Source: Oliverpabstia intestinalis (GTDB lineage: Bacteria > Bacillota > Clostridia > Lachnospirales > Lachnospiraceae). Taken from it: DNA of 64,000 nt. The first letter of the stretch is position 1. Every line of letters begins with the position of its first letter. The notes beneath the pieces were generated by a model, which had not been told where the DNA came from, ran no database searches, and worked only from the letters and a program-made list of their open reading frames with translations. The stretch lies in contig NZ_VUMS01000006.1 in NCBI RefSeq assembly GCF_009696065.1, positions 1-64,000 of the forward strand, read 5' to 3'. This document shows positions 44,014-54,734 of the stretch, piece after piece. Position numbers and translations under genes: made by a program.

Positions 44014-45279
44014 TTACTCCTCCTCTATGCTGATGGTTATGTCATTCCCGATATTGTCCGGTGAGAGAGAATCTTTTTTTATGTATACCGTCTCCATCTC
44101 TCCCGGTGCCATTATGGGACGTTTTTTTCTCAAAAGTACGGTATCACCGGATCGTACCATAATGCTTGCCCTCTGATACACCTGTCCCACCCGGAATCTC
44201 ACCGGCAGTGTTTCATCCATACAGGCCGGACGGATCTTTGCCGGAACTGTATAGCGCACACCGGATCCACATTTTACCGGAATCTCTTCTGTTTCTTCTG
44301 TTCTTCCTGCGTTTACATATGCAGCCGCGCAGGTTCCTGCCATAGTTGCCTCCTGAGATACAAAATCCACCAGATCATGCACATGCAGGACGTTACCACA
44401 GGCAAATATACCCGGAATACTGGTTTCCAGGCTCTCATTTACCACAGGACCGCCGGTCACCGGATGAAGCTGAACACCGAGTTTATCAGAAAGTTCATTT
44501 TCCGGAATCAGTCCCACGGATAACAGCAGGGTGTCACAGGCATACTCTTCTTCCGTTCCCGGAATCGGCTTCCGGTTTTCATCCACCTGTGCCAGTGTCA
44601 CAGATTCCACCCGTTCTTTTCCTTTGATATCCACCACTGTATGACTTAATTTCAACGGGATTCCAAAATCATCCAGACACTGGACAATATTACGTTTCAG
44701 TCCGCCGGAATACGGCATCAGTTCTGCCACAACTTTGACTTTCGCACCTTCAAGCGTCATTCTCCTTGCCATGATCAGTCCAATATCTCCGGAGCCAAGA
44801 ATCACAACTTCTCTGCCCGGAAGATATCCCTCAATGTTAACCAGCCTCTGGGCAGTTCCTGCAGAATAGATGCCTGCCGGACGATACCCCGGAATATTCA
44901 AAGCCCCTCGCGGCCGTTCCCTGCACCCCATGGCAAGAATCACCGCTTTCGCCTGAATGGTAAATAATCCGTCTTTCCGATTCAGGGCTGTGATTTCTTT
45001 TTCCGGACTGATATCCAGAACCATCGTCTCAAGAAGGCAGGAAATCTTTCTCTTTTCTGCTTCCACCTCGTACCTTTTTGCATATTCCGGTCCTGTCAGT
45101 TCTTCCTGAAATGTATGCAGTCCAAATCCGTTATGAATACACTGGTTTAAGATACCTCCCAGTTCTTTGTCACGCTCCAGGATCAGAACATCCTGTATCC
45201 CCTGGTCGTATGCTGCACAGGCTGCGGCAAGACCTGCAGGTCCTCCACCGATAACTACGATATCATATGTTGTCTTCAT
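44014..45279 (-). CDS. NAD(P)/FAD-dependent oxidoreductase (GlpB-like partner)
   Basis: 421 aa. N-terminal FAD Rossmann 'DIVVIGGGPAGLAAACAAYDQG' (split), 'ILAMGCRERPRGALNIPGYRPAG' (split), a second NAD(P)-binding motif 'VVILGSGDIGLIMARRM' and 'VPGIFACGNVLHVHDLVDFV' (FAD-binding ATG/GD motif). It has no CxxC disulfide, so it is not a thioredoxin reductase. It lies between the GlpA-like dehydrogenase and the DUF1667 protein and is presumably the subunit that hands electrons to NAD or a quinone. Confidence 0.9.
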   Translation of the reverse strand: MKTTYDIVVIGGGPAGLAAACAAYDQGIQDVLILERDKELGGILNQCIHNGFGLHTFQEELTGPEYAKRYEVEAEKRKISCLLETMVLDISPEKEITALNRKDGLFTIQAKAVILAMGCRERPRGALNIPGYRPAGIYSAGTAQRLVNIEGYLPGREVVILGSGDIGLIMARRMTLEGAKVKVVAELMPYSGGLKRNIVQCLDDFGIPLKLSHTVVDIKGKERVESVTLAQVDENRKPIPGTEEEYACDTLLLSVGLIPENELSDKLGVQLHPVTGGPVVNESLETSIPGIFACGNVLHVHDLVDFVSQEATMAGTCAAAYVNAGRTEETEEIPVKCGSGVRYTVPAKIRPACMDETLPVRFRVGQVYQRASIMVRSGDTVLLRKKRPIMAPGEMETVYIKKDSLSPDNIGNDITISIEEE

Positions 45280-45294
45280 CTTACTCCTCCTCGC

Positions 45295-46731
45295 CTACAG
45301 GCTGTCCTTATTGTATCCTCTGATCAGCCGGGAATCTTTTCCGGCCTTTGTGATTGTCTCCATCGGCACTTTCCATTCTCTTGCCAGAATCTCCATGGTT
45401 TTCGGAGAGCAAAAGCCTGCCTGACATCTTCCCATACCGGCCCTGGTTCTCCGTTTCACCCCGTCAAGTGACTTCGCGGGAATCAATCGATGAATGGCTT
45501 CCACAATTTCCCCCTCTGTCACCGTCTCACACCGGCAGATTACATTGCCGTAGGCCGGATTTTCCCGGATCAGCTCCTGATAAGCTTCTCTGGAAAGATT
45601 TTTCGGATTCACAAGCCCTTTTCTTTTCTCCACAAAATGCTTTTTCTTCTTTGCACACAAATATCCGGTTACAAGTTCTGCCACCAGTTCTCCGATTGCC
45701 GGTGCACTGGTAAGTCCCGGCGATTCGATTCCCGCACAGTCAAAAAATCCCTCTGCATCTTCCGCTTCCCGAATGATAAATTCATGTCCGTCCTCATGGG
45801 CTCTCAGCCCTGCAAAAGAAGTAATCACCTGGCGAAGCGGCAGATTTGGAACACTTCGCATTGCTTTCTGTGCCACTTCATCCAGACCTGTTTTTGTGGT
45901 ATTCGTTCCTTCTTTTTCCTCAATATCCACAGCCGTTGGCCCCACCAGAAGATTGCCGTGAGTAGTAGGTGTCACCAGGACTCCTTTCCCGTATGCTCCC
46001 GGTATCTGAAAGATCGTATGGTGTACGGTTGTGCCCGCTTTTTTGTCCAGCAGATAATACTCTCCCTTCCGTGGTGTAATACGGATCTTTTTTTCACTGA
46101 CCATATTGTGAAAAACATCCGCATAAACACCCGCTGCATTTACCACACAACGGGTCTCATATGTTTTCTCTCCGGCATGGATCCGATATCCACCTTCCGT
46201 CTTTTCTATCTGCTCCACCGCCGTATCAAAATAAAATTCTGCTCCGTTTTGACAGGCATTTTCCGCAAGAGCCAGATTCAGTTCAAAAGGACACACGATA
46301 CCACCGGTCGGTGCATACAGTGCAGCATATACTTCTTTGGAAAGATCCGGTTCCATCCGGCGTACTTCTTCGCCGGAAAGAATCTGAAGTCTTTTTACCC
46401 CATTTTCTTCACCCTGTTTTTTCAGTTTTTCCAGGCGTTCCATTTCATCTTTTGCAAAACATAACACCAGAGAACCGTTTCTCTCGAAAGGAATATCCAG
46501 ATCTTCTGTCAGTTGTTCCATCATCTGATTCCCCCGTACATTCATCTTTGCCATCAAACTGCCGGGACGGGCATCAAATCCGGCATGAACGATCCCGCTG
46601 TTCGCCTTGGATGTTCCACAACATACATCCTCTTCTTTTTCCAGTACTCCCACTTTCAGATCATACCTGGATAATTCCCGGGCAGTCGCACTTCCGCTTA
46701 CACCGGCTCCTATAACGATTACATCATACAT
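45295..46731 (-). CDS. Anaerobic glycerol-3-phosphate dehydrogenase-like FAD protein (GlpA-like)
   Basis: 478 aa. DAO-type FAD fold with 'VIVIGAGVSGSATARELSRYD' (split) at the N-terminus, 'KANSGIVHAGFDARPGSL' as in GlpA, 'TPRKGEYYLLDK', and 'FAGLRAHEDGHEFII'. The C-terminal 'NVICRCETVTEGEIVEAI' and 'GMGRCQAGFCSPK' supply four Cys for a BFD-type [2Fe-2S] domain. It oxidises glycerol-3-phosphate to DHAP. With glpK, 130 bp upstream behind a terminator, it completes glycerol use. Confidence 0.9.
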   Translation of the reverse strand: MYDVIVIGAGVSGSATARELSRYDLKVGVLEKEEDVCCGTSKANSGIVHAGFDARPGSLMAKMNVRGNQMMEQLTEDLDIPFERNGSLVLCFAKDEMERLEKLKKQGEENGVKRLQILSGEEVRRMEPDLSKEVYAALYAPTGGIVCPFELNLALAENACQNGAEFYFDTAVEQIEKTEGGYRIHAGEKTYETRCVVNAAGVYADVFHNMVSEKKIRITPRKGEYYLLDKKAGTTVHHTIFQIPGAYGKGVLVTPTTHGNLLVGPTAVDIEEKEGTNTTKTGLDEVAQKAMRSVPNLPLRQVITSFAGLRAHEDGHEFIIREAEDAEGFFDCAGIESPGLTSAPAIGELVAELVTGYLCAKKKKHFVEKRKGLVNPKNLSREAYQELIRENPAYGNVICRCETVTEGEIVEAIHRLIPAKSLDGVKRRTRAGMGRCQAGFCSPKTMEILAREWKVPMETITKAGKDSRLIRGYNKDSL

Positions 46732-46754
46732 ACTGTTTCCTCCTGTAACTCAAT

Positions 46755-46806
46755 AAAAAAGACAGACAGAAAAGCACCCGTCACCGGATGTTTTTCCTGC
46801 CTGTCT
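46755..46806 (-). terminator. Terminator of glpK
   Basis: AGACAGACAGAAAAG (46760-46774) pairs with the arm TTTTTCCTGCCTGTCT (46791-46806) with mismatches; six T's follow on the minus strand. The glpA-like gene downstream may depend on readthrough. Confidence 0.78.
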
Positions 46807-46861
46807 CTGTTCTCTGCAAGTTCTTATTTGATTGTTTACTTTACCTTGACTGCTGTTGTTC

Positions 46862-48518
<1,657 letters not shown>

Positions 48519-48554
48519 TATTTTTTGTTATTTTGTAACTGTTCAATAACGTTC

Positions 48555-50273
48555 TCAATCAAACTGATAATGCCGGATGATCACCTGTAAGCTTTCACGT
48601 CCCTGATACATATTGATATCCGGGTAGTATACGATAGAAATTTTCCTTTTTCCTCTCCCTTCTTCCGCAAATTCATCTCCATTCCCGAAGTACACACCGT
48701 CCATCGGATATCCGTTTTCATCCGTCAGACGCATCTTTACCACGTTCCGGTTCTTCCCGAACACACGCATCTGGCTGATCCACAGATTTTTCTGTGCAAA
48801 CAGTGGTTTCTCATTTCCTTTTCCGAAGGGTTCGAGCAGTGACAGTTCCTGCACCAGATCTTTTCGGATATAATGAATTGGCATCGGCACATCAATCGTC
48901 ACCTTTTCCACAAGATCTTCTTCTGTCAGTCCTGATTGTTCATTAAGTTTTCTTCGGAAACGTTCCACATTTTCTTCTTCCAGTGAGAGACCTGCTGCCA
49001 TCGGATGTCCACCGAACTTTGTCAGATATTCTTTGCACTCGCAGAGTTTTTCATACATCGAATACGATTCGATCGACCGTCCGGAACCTTTGACACCCTC
49101 TTCTCCTCTTGTCAGCACGAAGGAGGGTTTATGGTATCTCTCCCGCAGCCGCCCGGCAATAATGCCCGCCAGACTCTCATGACATTCCGGAAGAAAGACT
49201 ACCAGAACCGTATCTTCCATCATAGATGTGGATTCCACCTGCTCGATGGCTTTTTCCAGTCCCTGTGCCGTCATCTCCTTACGGCTCTCATTCAGATTTT
49301 TCAGGTCACCTGCCAGTACGGCCGCTTCCTCTCTGCTATCTGCCAGCAACAGCTGTAATGCCCGTTTTGCCGTATCCAGTCGTCCGGAAGCATTCAGACA
49401 CGGACCAAGAATGAATCCGATATGGTACGGACTGATATTCTCCGGTTCCAGATTATTTACCCGGATCAACTCCTGCAGACCAAGGTTCGTGGTGTGATGA
49501 AGCCTTTGCAATCCTTCTTTCACCAGAATCCGGTTTTCATCCTGCAGATCCATCACATCACCGATTGTAGCGATTCCTGCAAATGGAAGCATTTTGTCCA
49601 CCAGATCCACTTCCGGTGCCATTTTTTCATATAACGCTTCCATCACTTTCATTGCAACTACTGCACCGCAGAGTCCTGCAAAAGGATAGGAACAGGCCTT
49701 CTGTTTTGGATTGACTATGGCATCTGCAGGTGGCAGAATCTCCTTTCTTCCCCCTTCCAGATCTTCAAACGGCACCTCATGATGATCTGTCACGATCACG
49801 GTCATTCCCAGATCTTTTGCTTTCCGTATCTGCGTCACTGCAGCGATTCCATTATCACAGGTAATAATCGTATCTCTCCCCTCCTGCCAGGCCTGTTCAA
49901 TCAGATGTTCATTGATTCCATATCCGTCTGTGATCCTGTTTGGAATCATCATATCCACATCACCTCCAAGCCCCCGGAGACTCTCCAGTAAAATATATGT
50001 AGACATTACTCCGTCAATATCATAATCTCCGATGATCCGGATCCTGTTTCTGTTTTCTATTTTCTCCTGCAGGATAGCCACTGCCTTTTCCATATCTTTC
50101 AACAGCCAGGGACTGTAAAAATCTTTCCGGCTTCCGTGAAGATATTTTTCAATTGCTTTCTCCCCGATCACATCACGGTTGCGGATAATCCTCGCTGTAA
50201 CCTGATCAATGCCAAACCGTTCTCCGATCCCTTTAAAATCAGCCCGCTTAGCTGCTACCATCCATTTTTCCAT
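48555..50273 (-). CDS. recJ: Single-stranded-DNA-specific exonuclease RecJ
   Basis: 572 aa, the compact Firmicutes form. DHH phosphoesterase motifs: 'IRIIGDYDIDGVMSTYIL' (motif I, Asp-Tyr-Asp), 'ITCDNGI', 'VIVTDHHEVPFEDL' (the DHH), 'LCGAVVAMKVMEAL'. The DHHA1 domain has 'GRSIESYSMYE' and 'FGGHPMAAGLSLEEE', and the C-terminal OB domain follows. It degrades single strands 5'-3' in repair. It follows secDF behind a terminator; AGGAG precedes its ATG. Confidence 0.95.
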   Translation of the reverse strand: MEKWMVAAKRADFKGIGERFGIDQVTARIIRNRDVIGEKAIEKYLHGSRKDFYSPWLLKDMEKAVAILQEKIENRNRIRIIGDYDIDGVMSTYILLESLRGLGGDVDMMIPNRITDGYGINEHLIEQAWQEGRDTIITCDNGIAAVTQIRKAKDLGMTVIVTDHHEVPFEDLEGGRKEILPPADAIVNPKQKACSYPFAGLCGAVVAMKVMEALYEKMAPEVDLVDKMLPFAGIATIGDVMDLQDENRILVKEGLQRLHHTTNLGLQELIRVNNLEPENISPYHIGFILGPCLNASGRLDTAKRALQLLLADSREEAAVLAGDLKNLNESRKEMTAQGLEKAIEQVESTSMMEDTVLVVFLPECHESLAGIIAGRLRERYHKPSFVLTRGEEGVKGSGRSIESYSMYEKLCECKEYLTKFGGHPMAAGLSLEEENVERFRRKLNEQSGLTEEDLVEKVTIDVPMPIHYIRKDLVQELSLLEPFGKGNEKPLFAQKNLWISQMRVFGKNRNVVKMRLTDENGYPMDGVYFGNGDEFAEEGRGKRKISIVYYPDINMYQGRESLQVIIRHYQFD

Positions 50274-50303
50274 GTTGTCTGCTCCTCATCTTAGCTGTGA
50301 TTG

Positions 50304-50336
50304 AAAAAAGCTGCTGCATCGCTGCAACAGCTTTTT
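50304..50336 (-). terminator. Terminator of secDF
   Basis: AAAAAAGCTG (50304-50313) pairs with CAGCTTTTT (50328-50336), giving a T-tract on the minus strand; recJ starts 31 bp beyond. Confidence 0.8.
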
Positions 50337-50351
50337 GATTACCCATTTCTT

Positions 50352-52499
50352 CTACTTTGTACTTTTTCCTGATTTCGTTTTCATGACATACCACAGAGCA
50401 CCGGTGATACATACAGAAGAGTAAGCACCACATACGATACCTACCATGATCGGAAGTGCGAATTCACGGATAGAAGATACACCCATAACAAATACTACAA
50501 ATATGGTAATAAATGTAGTGAAGGATGTATAAATACTTCTGGTCAGTGTCTGGGTAATACTCATATTTACCAGTTCTTTCAGATCCGCTTTCTTGCCGGC
50601 ACTCTTCAGATTCTCACGGATACGGTCGAAAATAACGATGGTCGCGTTGATAGAATAACCAACTATCGTCAGCATGCAGGCAATAAAGGTATTACCTACA
50701 GAGATTCTTGACAGTGCATAGAATGCAAGTACTACCATTACATCATGTAACAGTGCCAGAACCGCACTGGATGCAAAACGTACATCTTTGAAACGGAACC
50801 AGATATACAGCAGCATACAGATCGTAGCGATCAGGACTGCCACAATCGCATCTCTTCTCATCTCAGAACTTACCGTAGAGGAAATACTCTCTGCGGTGAT
50901 CTTGCTGTCATCCACACCAAAGCTGTCTACCAGTTTCTGGTTCAGTTCTTCTCTCTCATCCAGGCTCAGAGATCTTGTCTTAATGATAACCGCATTGCTG
51001 TCAGCGACTTTGGATATCTGAATATTTGCATCACCGGTTACTTCCTGTACTACCGGTTTTACCTGGCTGTCAAGGTCATCGATGGACATGTCATCATTGA
51101 AAGTTACGTTCGTAGACGTACCACCCATGAACTCCAGGCTGTAGTTCAATGCTTTTCCGTCTTTTGCATGGAACACGCCCATTCCAACCGGAACAAGCAG
51201 AATCAGGATAACAGAAATCGTAAAGAATAATTTTCTCTTTCCGAGGAAATCGATGGTTTTTCTTTCTTTCTGTTTTCCGTAGAACTTTTCATCCCGAAGT
51301 CCCACTGCATAGAATGCGTTCACCAGCAGTCTGGAAATTACCAGTGCGGTAAACATGGAAAGAACGATACCAAGAGCCAGTGTCATGGCAAATCCTTTGA
51401 CACTTCCGCTTCCCATTGCTCCCAGAACAGCAGCTGCGATCAGAGTTGTGATGTTACCGTCCACAATGGCGGACATAGCTTTCTCGAAACCGGTCTTAAT
51501 GGCGCTTCTTACACTCTTACCTGCTGCAATTTCCTCACGGATACGTGCATAGATAATAACGTTTGCATCCACCGCCATACCGATGGAAAGAATGATACCT
51601 GCGATACCCGGAAGGGTCAGCGTCAGGTCAAAAGCATTCAGCATTACCAGTTCCAGTCCGGTATAGATAGCCAGTGACAAAGCAGCTACCACACCCGGCA
51701 GAGCGTAAACGATAATCATAAAGATTCCGACCAGTACCAGACCGATGGCACCGGCGATCAGGCTTGTCTTGATTGCCTGCTGTCCCAGCTGTGCACCTAC
51801 CACGTTAGAACGAAGTTCTTCCAGTTCCAGTTTCAGAGAACCGATACGGATAATAGATGCCAGTTCTTTTGCTTCTTCGATGGACTGCTGTCCGCTGATC
51901 TGTGCTTTACCGTCAGAGATCACACTTTGTACAACCGGTGAACTGATAGTTTCTCCGTCATATACGATAGAGATTCTTTTTTTCAGGTTTGCTGCAGTTG
52001 CCTCTGCGAATTTTGTGGTACCGTCTTTGGTCAGTGTCAGTTCTACGACATACTGTTTGCTTCCGGTTGTCTGATCTTCTGTGACACCGCCGTCTGCACC
52101 TGCGATATCGCTTCCGTCCAGAACTACGTTGCCGCTTTCATCCTGGAATTCCAGAGATCCCGGTTTACCAAGATCTTCCAGAATCTTATTTGCATCGGTT
52201 ACACCAGGAATCTCTACGGTGATACGGTCATCACCTTCCTGATATACCTGTGCTTCTTCACTGTAGTCTTCCACACGTTTCTGAAGTTTATAGACGGTAT
52301 CATCCATATCTTCCTGAGACGGATCGTCTCCTTTTGCCTGGTATGTGATACTTACACCACCGGACAGATCCAGACCGGTCTTGATATTTTTTGCAGACCC
52401 GGTTCCGGTCGGGCCGAATCCCACAGCGGTTGTAAAGGCTAACAGACCAATCAGAACCACTGTAAGAATCAGCACAAGAACTCCCTGTTTTTTCTTCAT
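50352..52499 (-). CDS. secDF: Fused protein-export membrane protein SecDF
   Basis: 715 aa with twelve predicted membrane helices. The SecD half (1-400) has the first helix, the periplasmic P1 domain ('KIKTGLDLSGGVSITYQ', 'VEIPGVTDANKILEDLG'), and the RND motif 'LPGIAGIILSIGMAVDANVIIYARIREE' (split) with the proton-path Asp. The SecF half (about 410-715) begins 'FLGKRKLFFTISVILILL' and has 'YSINATIVIFDRIREN'. It uses the proton or sodium gradient to pull secreted proteins outward. It follows scfB by 4 bp, so the two are coupled. Confidence 0.96.
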   Translation of the reverse strand: MKKKQGVLVLILTVVLIGLLAFTTAVGFGPTGTGSAKNIKTGLDLSGGVSITYQAKGDDPSQEDMDDTVYKLQKRVEDYSEEAQVYQEGDDRITVEIPGVTDANKILEDLGKPGSLEFQDESGNVVLDGSDIAGADGGVTEDQTTGSKQYVVELTLTKDGTTKFAEATAANLKKRISIVYDGETISSPVVQSVISDGKAQISGQQSIEEAKELASIIRIGSLKLELEELRSNVVGAQLGQQAIKTSLIAGAIGLVLVGIFMIIVYALPGVVAALSLAIYTGLELVMLNAFDLTLTLPGIAGIILSIGMAVDANVIIYARIREEIAAGKSVRSAIKTGFEKAMSAIVDGNITTLIAAAVLGAMGSGSVKGFAMTLALGIVLSMFTALVISRLLVNAFYAVGLRDEKFYGKQKERKTIDFLGKRKLFFTISVILILLVPVGMGVFHAKDGKALNYSLEFMGGTSTNVTFNDDMSIDDLDSQVKPVVQEVTGDANIQISKVADSNAVIIKTRSLSLDEREELNQKLVDSFGVDDSKITAESISSTVSSEMRRDAIVAVLIATICMLLYIWFRFKDVRFASSAVLALLHDVMVVLAFYALSRISVGNTFIACMLTIVGYSINATIVIFDRIRENLKSAGKKADLKELVNMSITQTLTRSIYTSFTTFITIFVVFVMGVSSIREFALPIMVGIVCGAYSSVCITGALWYVMKTKSGKSTK

Positions 52500-52503
52500 C
52501 TTC

Positions 52504-53868
52504 TTATACCTCTTCTTCTGCCATAGCAGCTTTTATCATGATTGCACACTCTACGCGCTTACGTTCCAGCTCGCAGCCCACTTCGTAAACATCATCGATT
52601 TTCCCTTTGAAGTTATAGGAGTTTGCCGCACAGCCACCACTGCAGTAGAATCGTGCAAAACATTTCTTACATGCCTCTTTTGCATAGACGTTGCAATTTT
52701 TAAAATCTTTACAGATTGCAGGTTTTGTGATTCCCTCGTCCACATTACCAAGAAGGAAATCTTCGTTTCCTACAAACTGATGGCACGGATACAGGTCTCC
52801 CCATGGGGTAACTGCCAGATACTCTGTTCCTGACCCACATCCGGACAGACGTTTGTATACACAAGGACCCCCGGTCAGATCAAGCATAAAGTGGAAGAAA
52901 TTAAATCCGTTTCCTTCTTTATTTCGTTTGATCATCTCTTTTGCCAGGGTATCATATTCTTCAAACAATTTCGGAAGGTCTTCCGGCTGCAGTGCATAGT
53001 CCGCATCCGAAGGTGCTACAACCGGCTCTACAGATATCTGTTTGAATCCCAGATCTGCCAGGTTCAGTACATCCTTGGAAAAGTCAAGATTATAATGGGT
53101 AAATGTACCGCGGGCATAATATTTGTCCTGGTTACGGCTCTCTGCCCATTTCTGGAACTTCGGAACTACCAGGTCATAGCTTCCGGCACCTTTGCGGAAC
53201 GGACGCATATGATCGTGGACTTCTTTTCGTCCGTCGATACTCATAACCACATTGCCCATCTCTTTATTACAAAACTCCATCACTTCATCGTTAACCAGAA
53301 CACCATTGGTGGTCAGGGTAAAACGGAAGTTTTTATTATGTATCTTTTCCTGCTCTCTTCCGTAAGCTACCAGGTCTTTGACAACCTGCCAGTTCATCAG
53401 AGGTTCCCCTCCGAAAAAGTCTACTTCCAGATTTCTCCTGCTTCCGGAGTTGGCAATCAGAAAATCCAGTGCTTTCTTTCCTACTTCGTAGGACATCAGT
53501 GCACGTCTTCCATGATATTCTCCTTCTTCCGCAAAGCAGTACTTACAGGCCAGATTACAGTCGTGGGCAATATGCAGGCACAGTGCTTTGACTACAGTTG
53601 GCCGTTCTTTAAAATGCTCTATCGCATTTTCATAAATGTCCTCGGTAAACAGCATTCCCTCATCGGTCAATTCCTGAATCTCTTTAAGAGCTGTCTTCAG
53701 GTCTTCTCCGGAATAAGAAGACGACAGTTTTTCTGTCACTTCTTCGTTGGAACATCCCTGATCCAGCAGGGCGATACAGTCATATACAATATCGTCCACC
53801 ACATGAACGGATCCGCTGTTTACATCCAGAACAATTGCGTATCCATTACTTTTATACTGATGAATCAC
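52504..53868 (-). CDS. scfB: SCIFF peptide maturase, radical SAM thioether synthase
   Basis: 454 aa, GTG start with AAGGAG 9 nt upstream. An N-terminal RRE-like peptide-binding region (1-90) precedes 'IAHDCNLACKYCFAEEG' with CX3CX2C for the SAM cluster, 'VDFFGGEPLMNW' and 'FTLTTNGVLV'. The C-terminal SPASM domain has many Cys: 'SGCGSGTEYLAVTPWGDLYPCHQ' (split), 'CKDFKNC' and 'CKKCFARFYCSGGCAAN', binding two extra [4Fe-4S] clusters. It forms Cys-to-alpha-carbon thioether bridges in ScfA, encoded 172 bp upstream. Confidence 0.96.
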   Translation of the reverse strand: MIHQYKSNGYAIVLDVNSGSVHVVDDIVYDCIALLDQGCSNEEVTEKLSSSYSGEDLKTALKEIQELTDEGMLFTEDIYENAIEHFKERPTVVKALCLHIAHDCNLACKYCFAEEGEYHGRRALMSYEVGKKALDFLIANSGSRRNLEVDFFGGEPLMNWQVVKDLVAYGREQEKIHNKNFRFTLTTNGVLVNDEVMEFCNKEMGNVVMSIDGRKEVHDHMRPFRKGAGSYDLVVPKFQKWAESRNQDKYYARGTFTHYNLDFSKDVLNLADLGFKQISVEPVVAPSDADYALQPEDLPKLFEEYDTLAKEMIKRNKEGNGFNFFHFMLDLTGGPCVYKRLSGCGSGTEYLAVTPWGDLYPCHQFVGNEDFLLGNVDEGITKPAICKDFKNCNVYAKEACKKCFARFYCSGGCAANSYNFKGKIDDVYEVGCELERKRVECAIMIKAAMAEEEV

Positions 53869-53975
53869 TTATTTGTTCTCCTTTTTCTTTTCTTGAGCAG
53901 CAGCATCTTCTGCTTCGATATACAATGTAATCACAATTGATCCACCGGATCAATTCTTGATATGCTATGTAACAA

Positions 53976-54004
53976 AAAGCAAGCAGCGGCTTTTGGACCG
54001 CTGC
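53976..54004 (-). terminator. Attenuator between scfA and scfB
   Basis: GCAGCGG (53983-53989) pairs with CCGCTGC (53998-54004); the minus strand continues TTGCTTTTTG. A partial terminator here would make the peptide precursor more abundant than its enzyme. Confidence 0.7.
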
Positions 54005-54040
54005 CTGTATGTTCCAAGCATCATAGAGCCTGCTGATTTC

Positions 54041-54184
54041 TTATTTTGTGTTTTCGCAGCTCTGATTTCCTACTGTACAAGAAGTCTTGCAAGCAGACTG
54101 GCAGGATGTCTGACATTCACCACATCCACCTTTTTTCATTGTGTTCTGTAAACTTTTTGTATTTAAAGTTTTAATATGTTTCAT
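54041..54184 (-). CDS. scfA: SCIFF precursor peptide (six cysteines in forty-five)
   Basis: 47 aa beginning MKHIKTLNTKSLQNTMKKGG, then six Cys at 21, 24, 28, 32, 36 and 43. The length, leader and Cys spacing are those of SCIFF, the near-universal clostridial ribosomal peptide. AAGGAGG lies 7 nt before the ATG, and a strong promoter is present. The mature product and function are unknown in the field. Its maturase scfB follows, and the TIGR04086 membrane gene lies upstream, the conserved context. Confidence 0.96.
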   Translation of the reverse strand: MKHIKTLNTKSLQNTMKKGGCGECQTSCQSACKTSCTVGNQSCENTK

Positions 54185-54215
54185 TTTGCTTCCTCCTTAT
54201 GTTATTACTTCTTGC

Positions 54216-54243
54216 ATTATAGCATATGTTCTTTCATTTTCAA
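54216..54243 (-). promoter_or_regulatory. Promoter of scfA-scfB-secDF
   Basis: Minus strand: -35 TTGAAA (54238-54243), 16-bp spacer, perfect -10 TATAAT (54216-54221) with a TGn extension. Confidence 0.8.
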
Positions 54244-54291
54244 AGAGTTTTTTTCGCAACTTCCGGCTATTTTCACGATCTGCCACTGTTT

Positions 54292-54675
54292 TCAGGCTCC
54301 CGTCACCATTGCTCCCAAAGTTGACGACCCTGCACAGATAAGAAGTGTAAGAAATGCACCTTTTACCCCCGATCCCGTACCTCCACCGGAAAAGATGGTA
54401 AGCAGCATCAGAATACCCCAGTATATACTGCCAAGTATCATTCCCCACAGATATCTTTTTCTTTCTGCTGTTTTTCCCATATAAATTCCTCCCGATAATC
54501 CGGATAGAATATAAACAGCCAGAATACCAGCGGACACTTTTCTCTCATCCAGCTGGTACTTCAGCAACAGCAATGCCAGAAGCAAAAGCCCTGCCCCGCT
54601 GACCAGATAGGACACGATCAGACCTTTTATGACTCTGCTGCTCTTTTGTATCCAGATGTTTTTCCCTGTATCCAA
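54292..54675 (-). CDS. TIGR04086 family membrane protein
   Basis: 127 aa from a TTG start, chosen because GGGAGGG lies 6 nt upstream; an ATG 15 bp earlier has no ribosome site. Four membrane segments: 'IKGLIVSYLVSGAGLLLLALLL' (split), 'GILAVYILSGLSGGIYMG', 'LWGMILGSIYWGILMLLTIF', and 'GAFLTLLICAGSSTLGAMV'. This family accompanies scfA/scfB and the Sec genes across Clostridia; its role is unknown. The ribosome site is inside a hairpin (54682-54709). yajC, often present here, is missing. Confidence 0.85.
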   Translation of the reverse strand: MDTGKNIWIQKSSRVIKGLIVSYLVSGAGLLLLALLLLKYQLDERKVSAGILAVYILSGLSGGIYMGKTAERKRYLWGMILGSIYWGILMLLTIFSGGGTGSGVKGAFLTLLICAGSSTLGAMVTGA

Positions 54676-54709
54676 AAAAATCCCTCCCATACAGTACTAT
54701 ATGGGAGGG
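54674..54709 (-). terminator. Terminator hairpin that also hides the TIGR04086 ribosome site
   Basis: CCCTCCCATA (54682-54691) and TATGGGAGGG (54700-54709) form a perfect 10-bp stem, followed on the minus strand by ATTTTTTT. It ends the surface-protein transcript, and the GGGAGGG in its 3' arm is the only ribosome site for the next gene. Confidence 0.8.
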
Positions 54710-54734
54710 TTGTACATTCTATACCTTATCGGCT

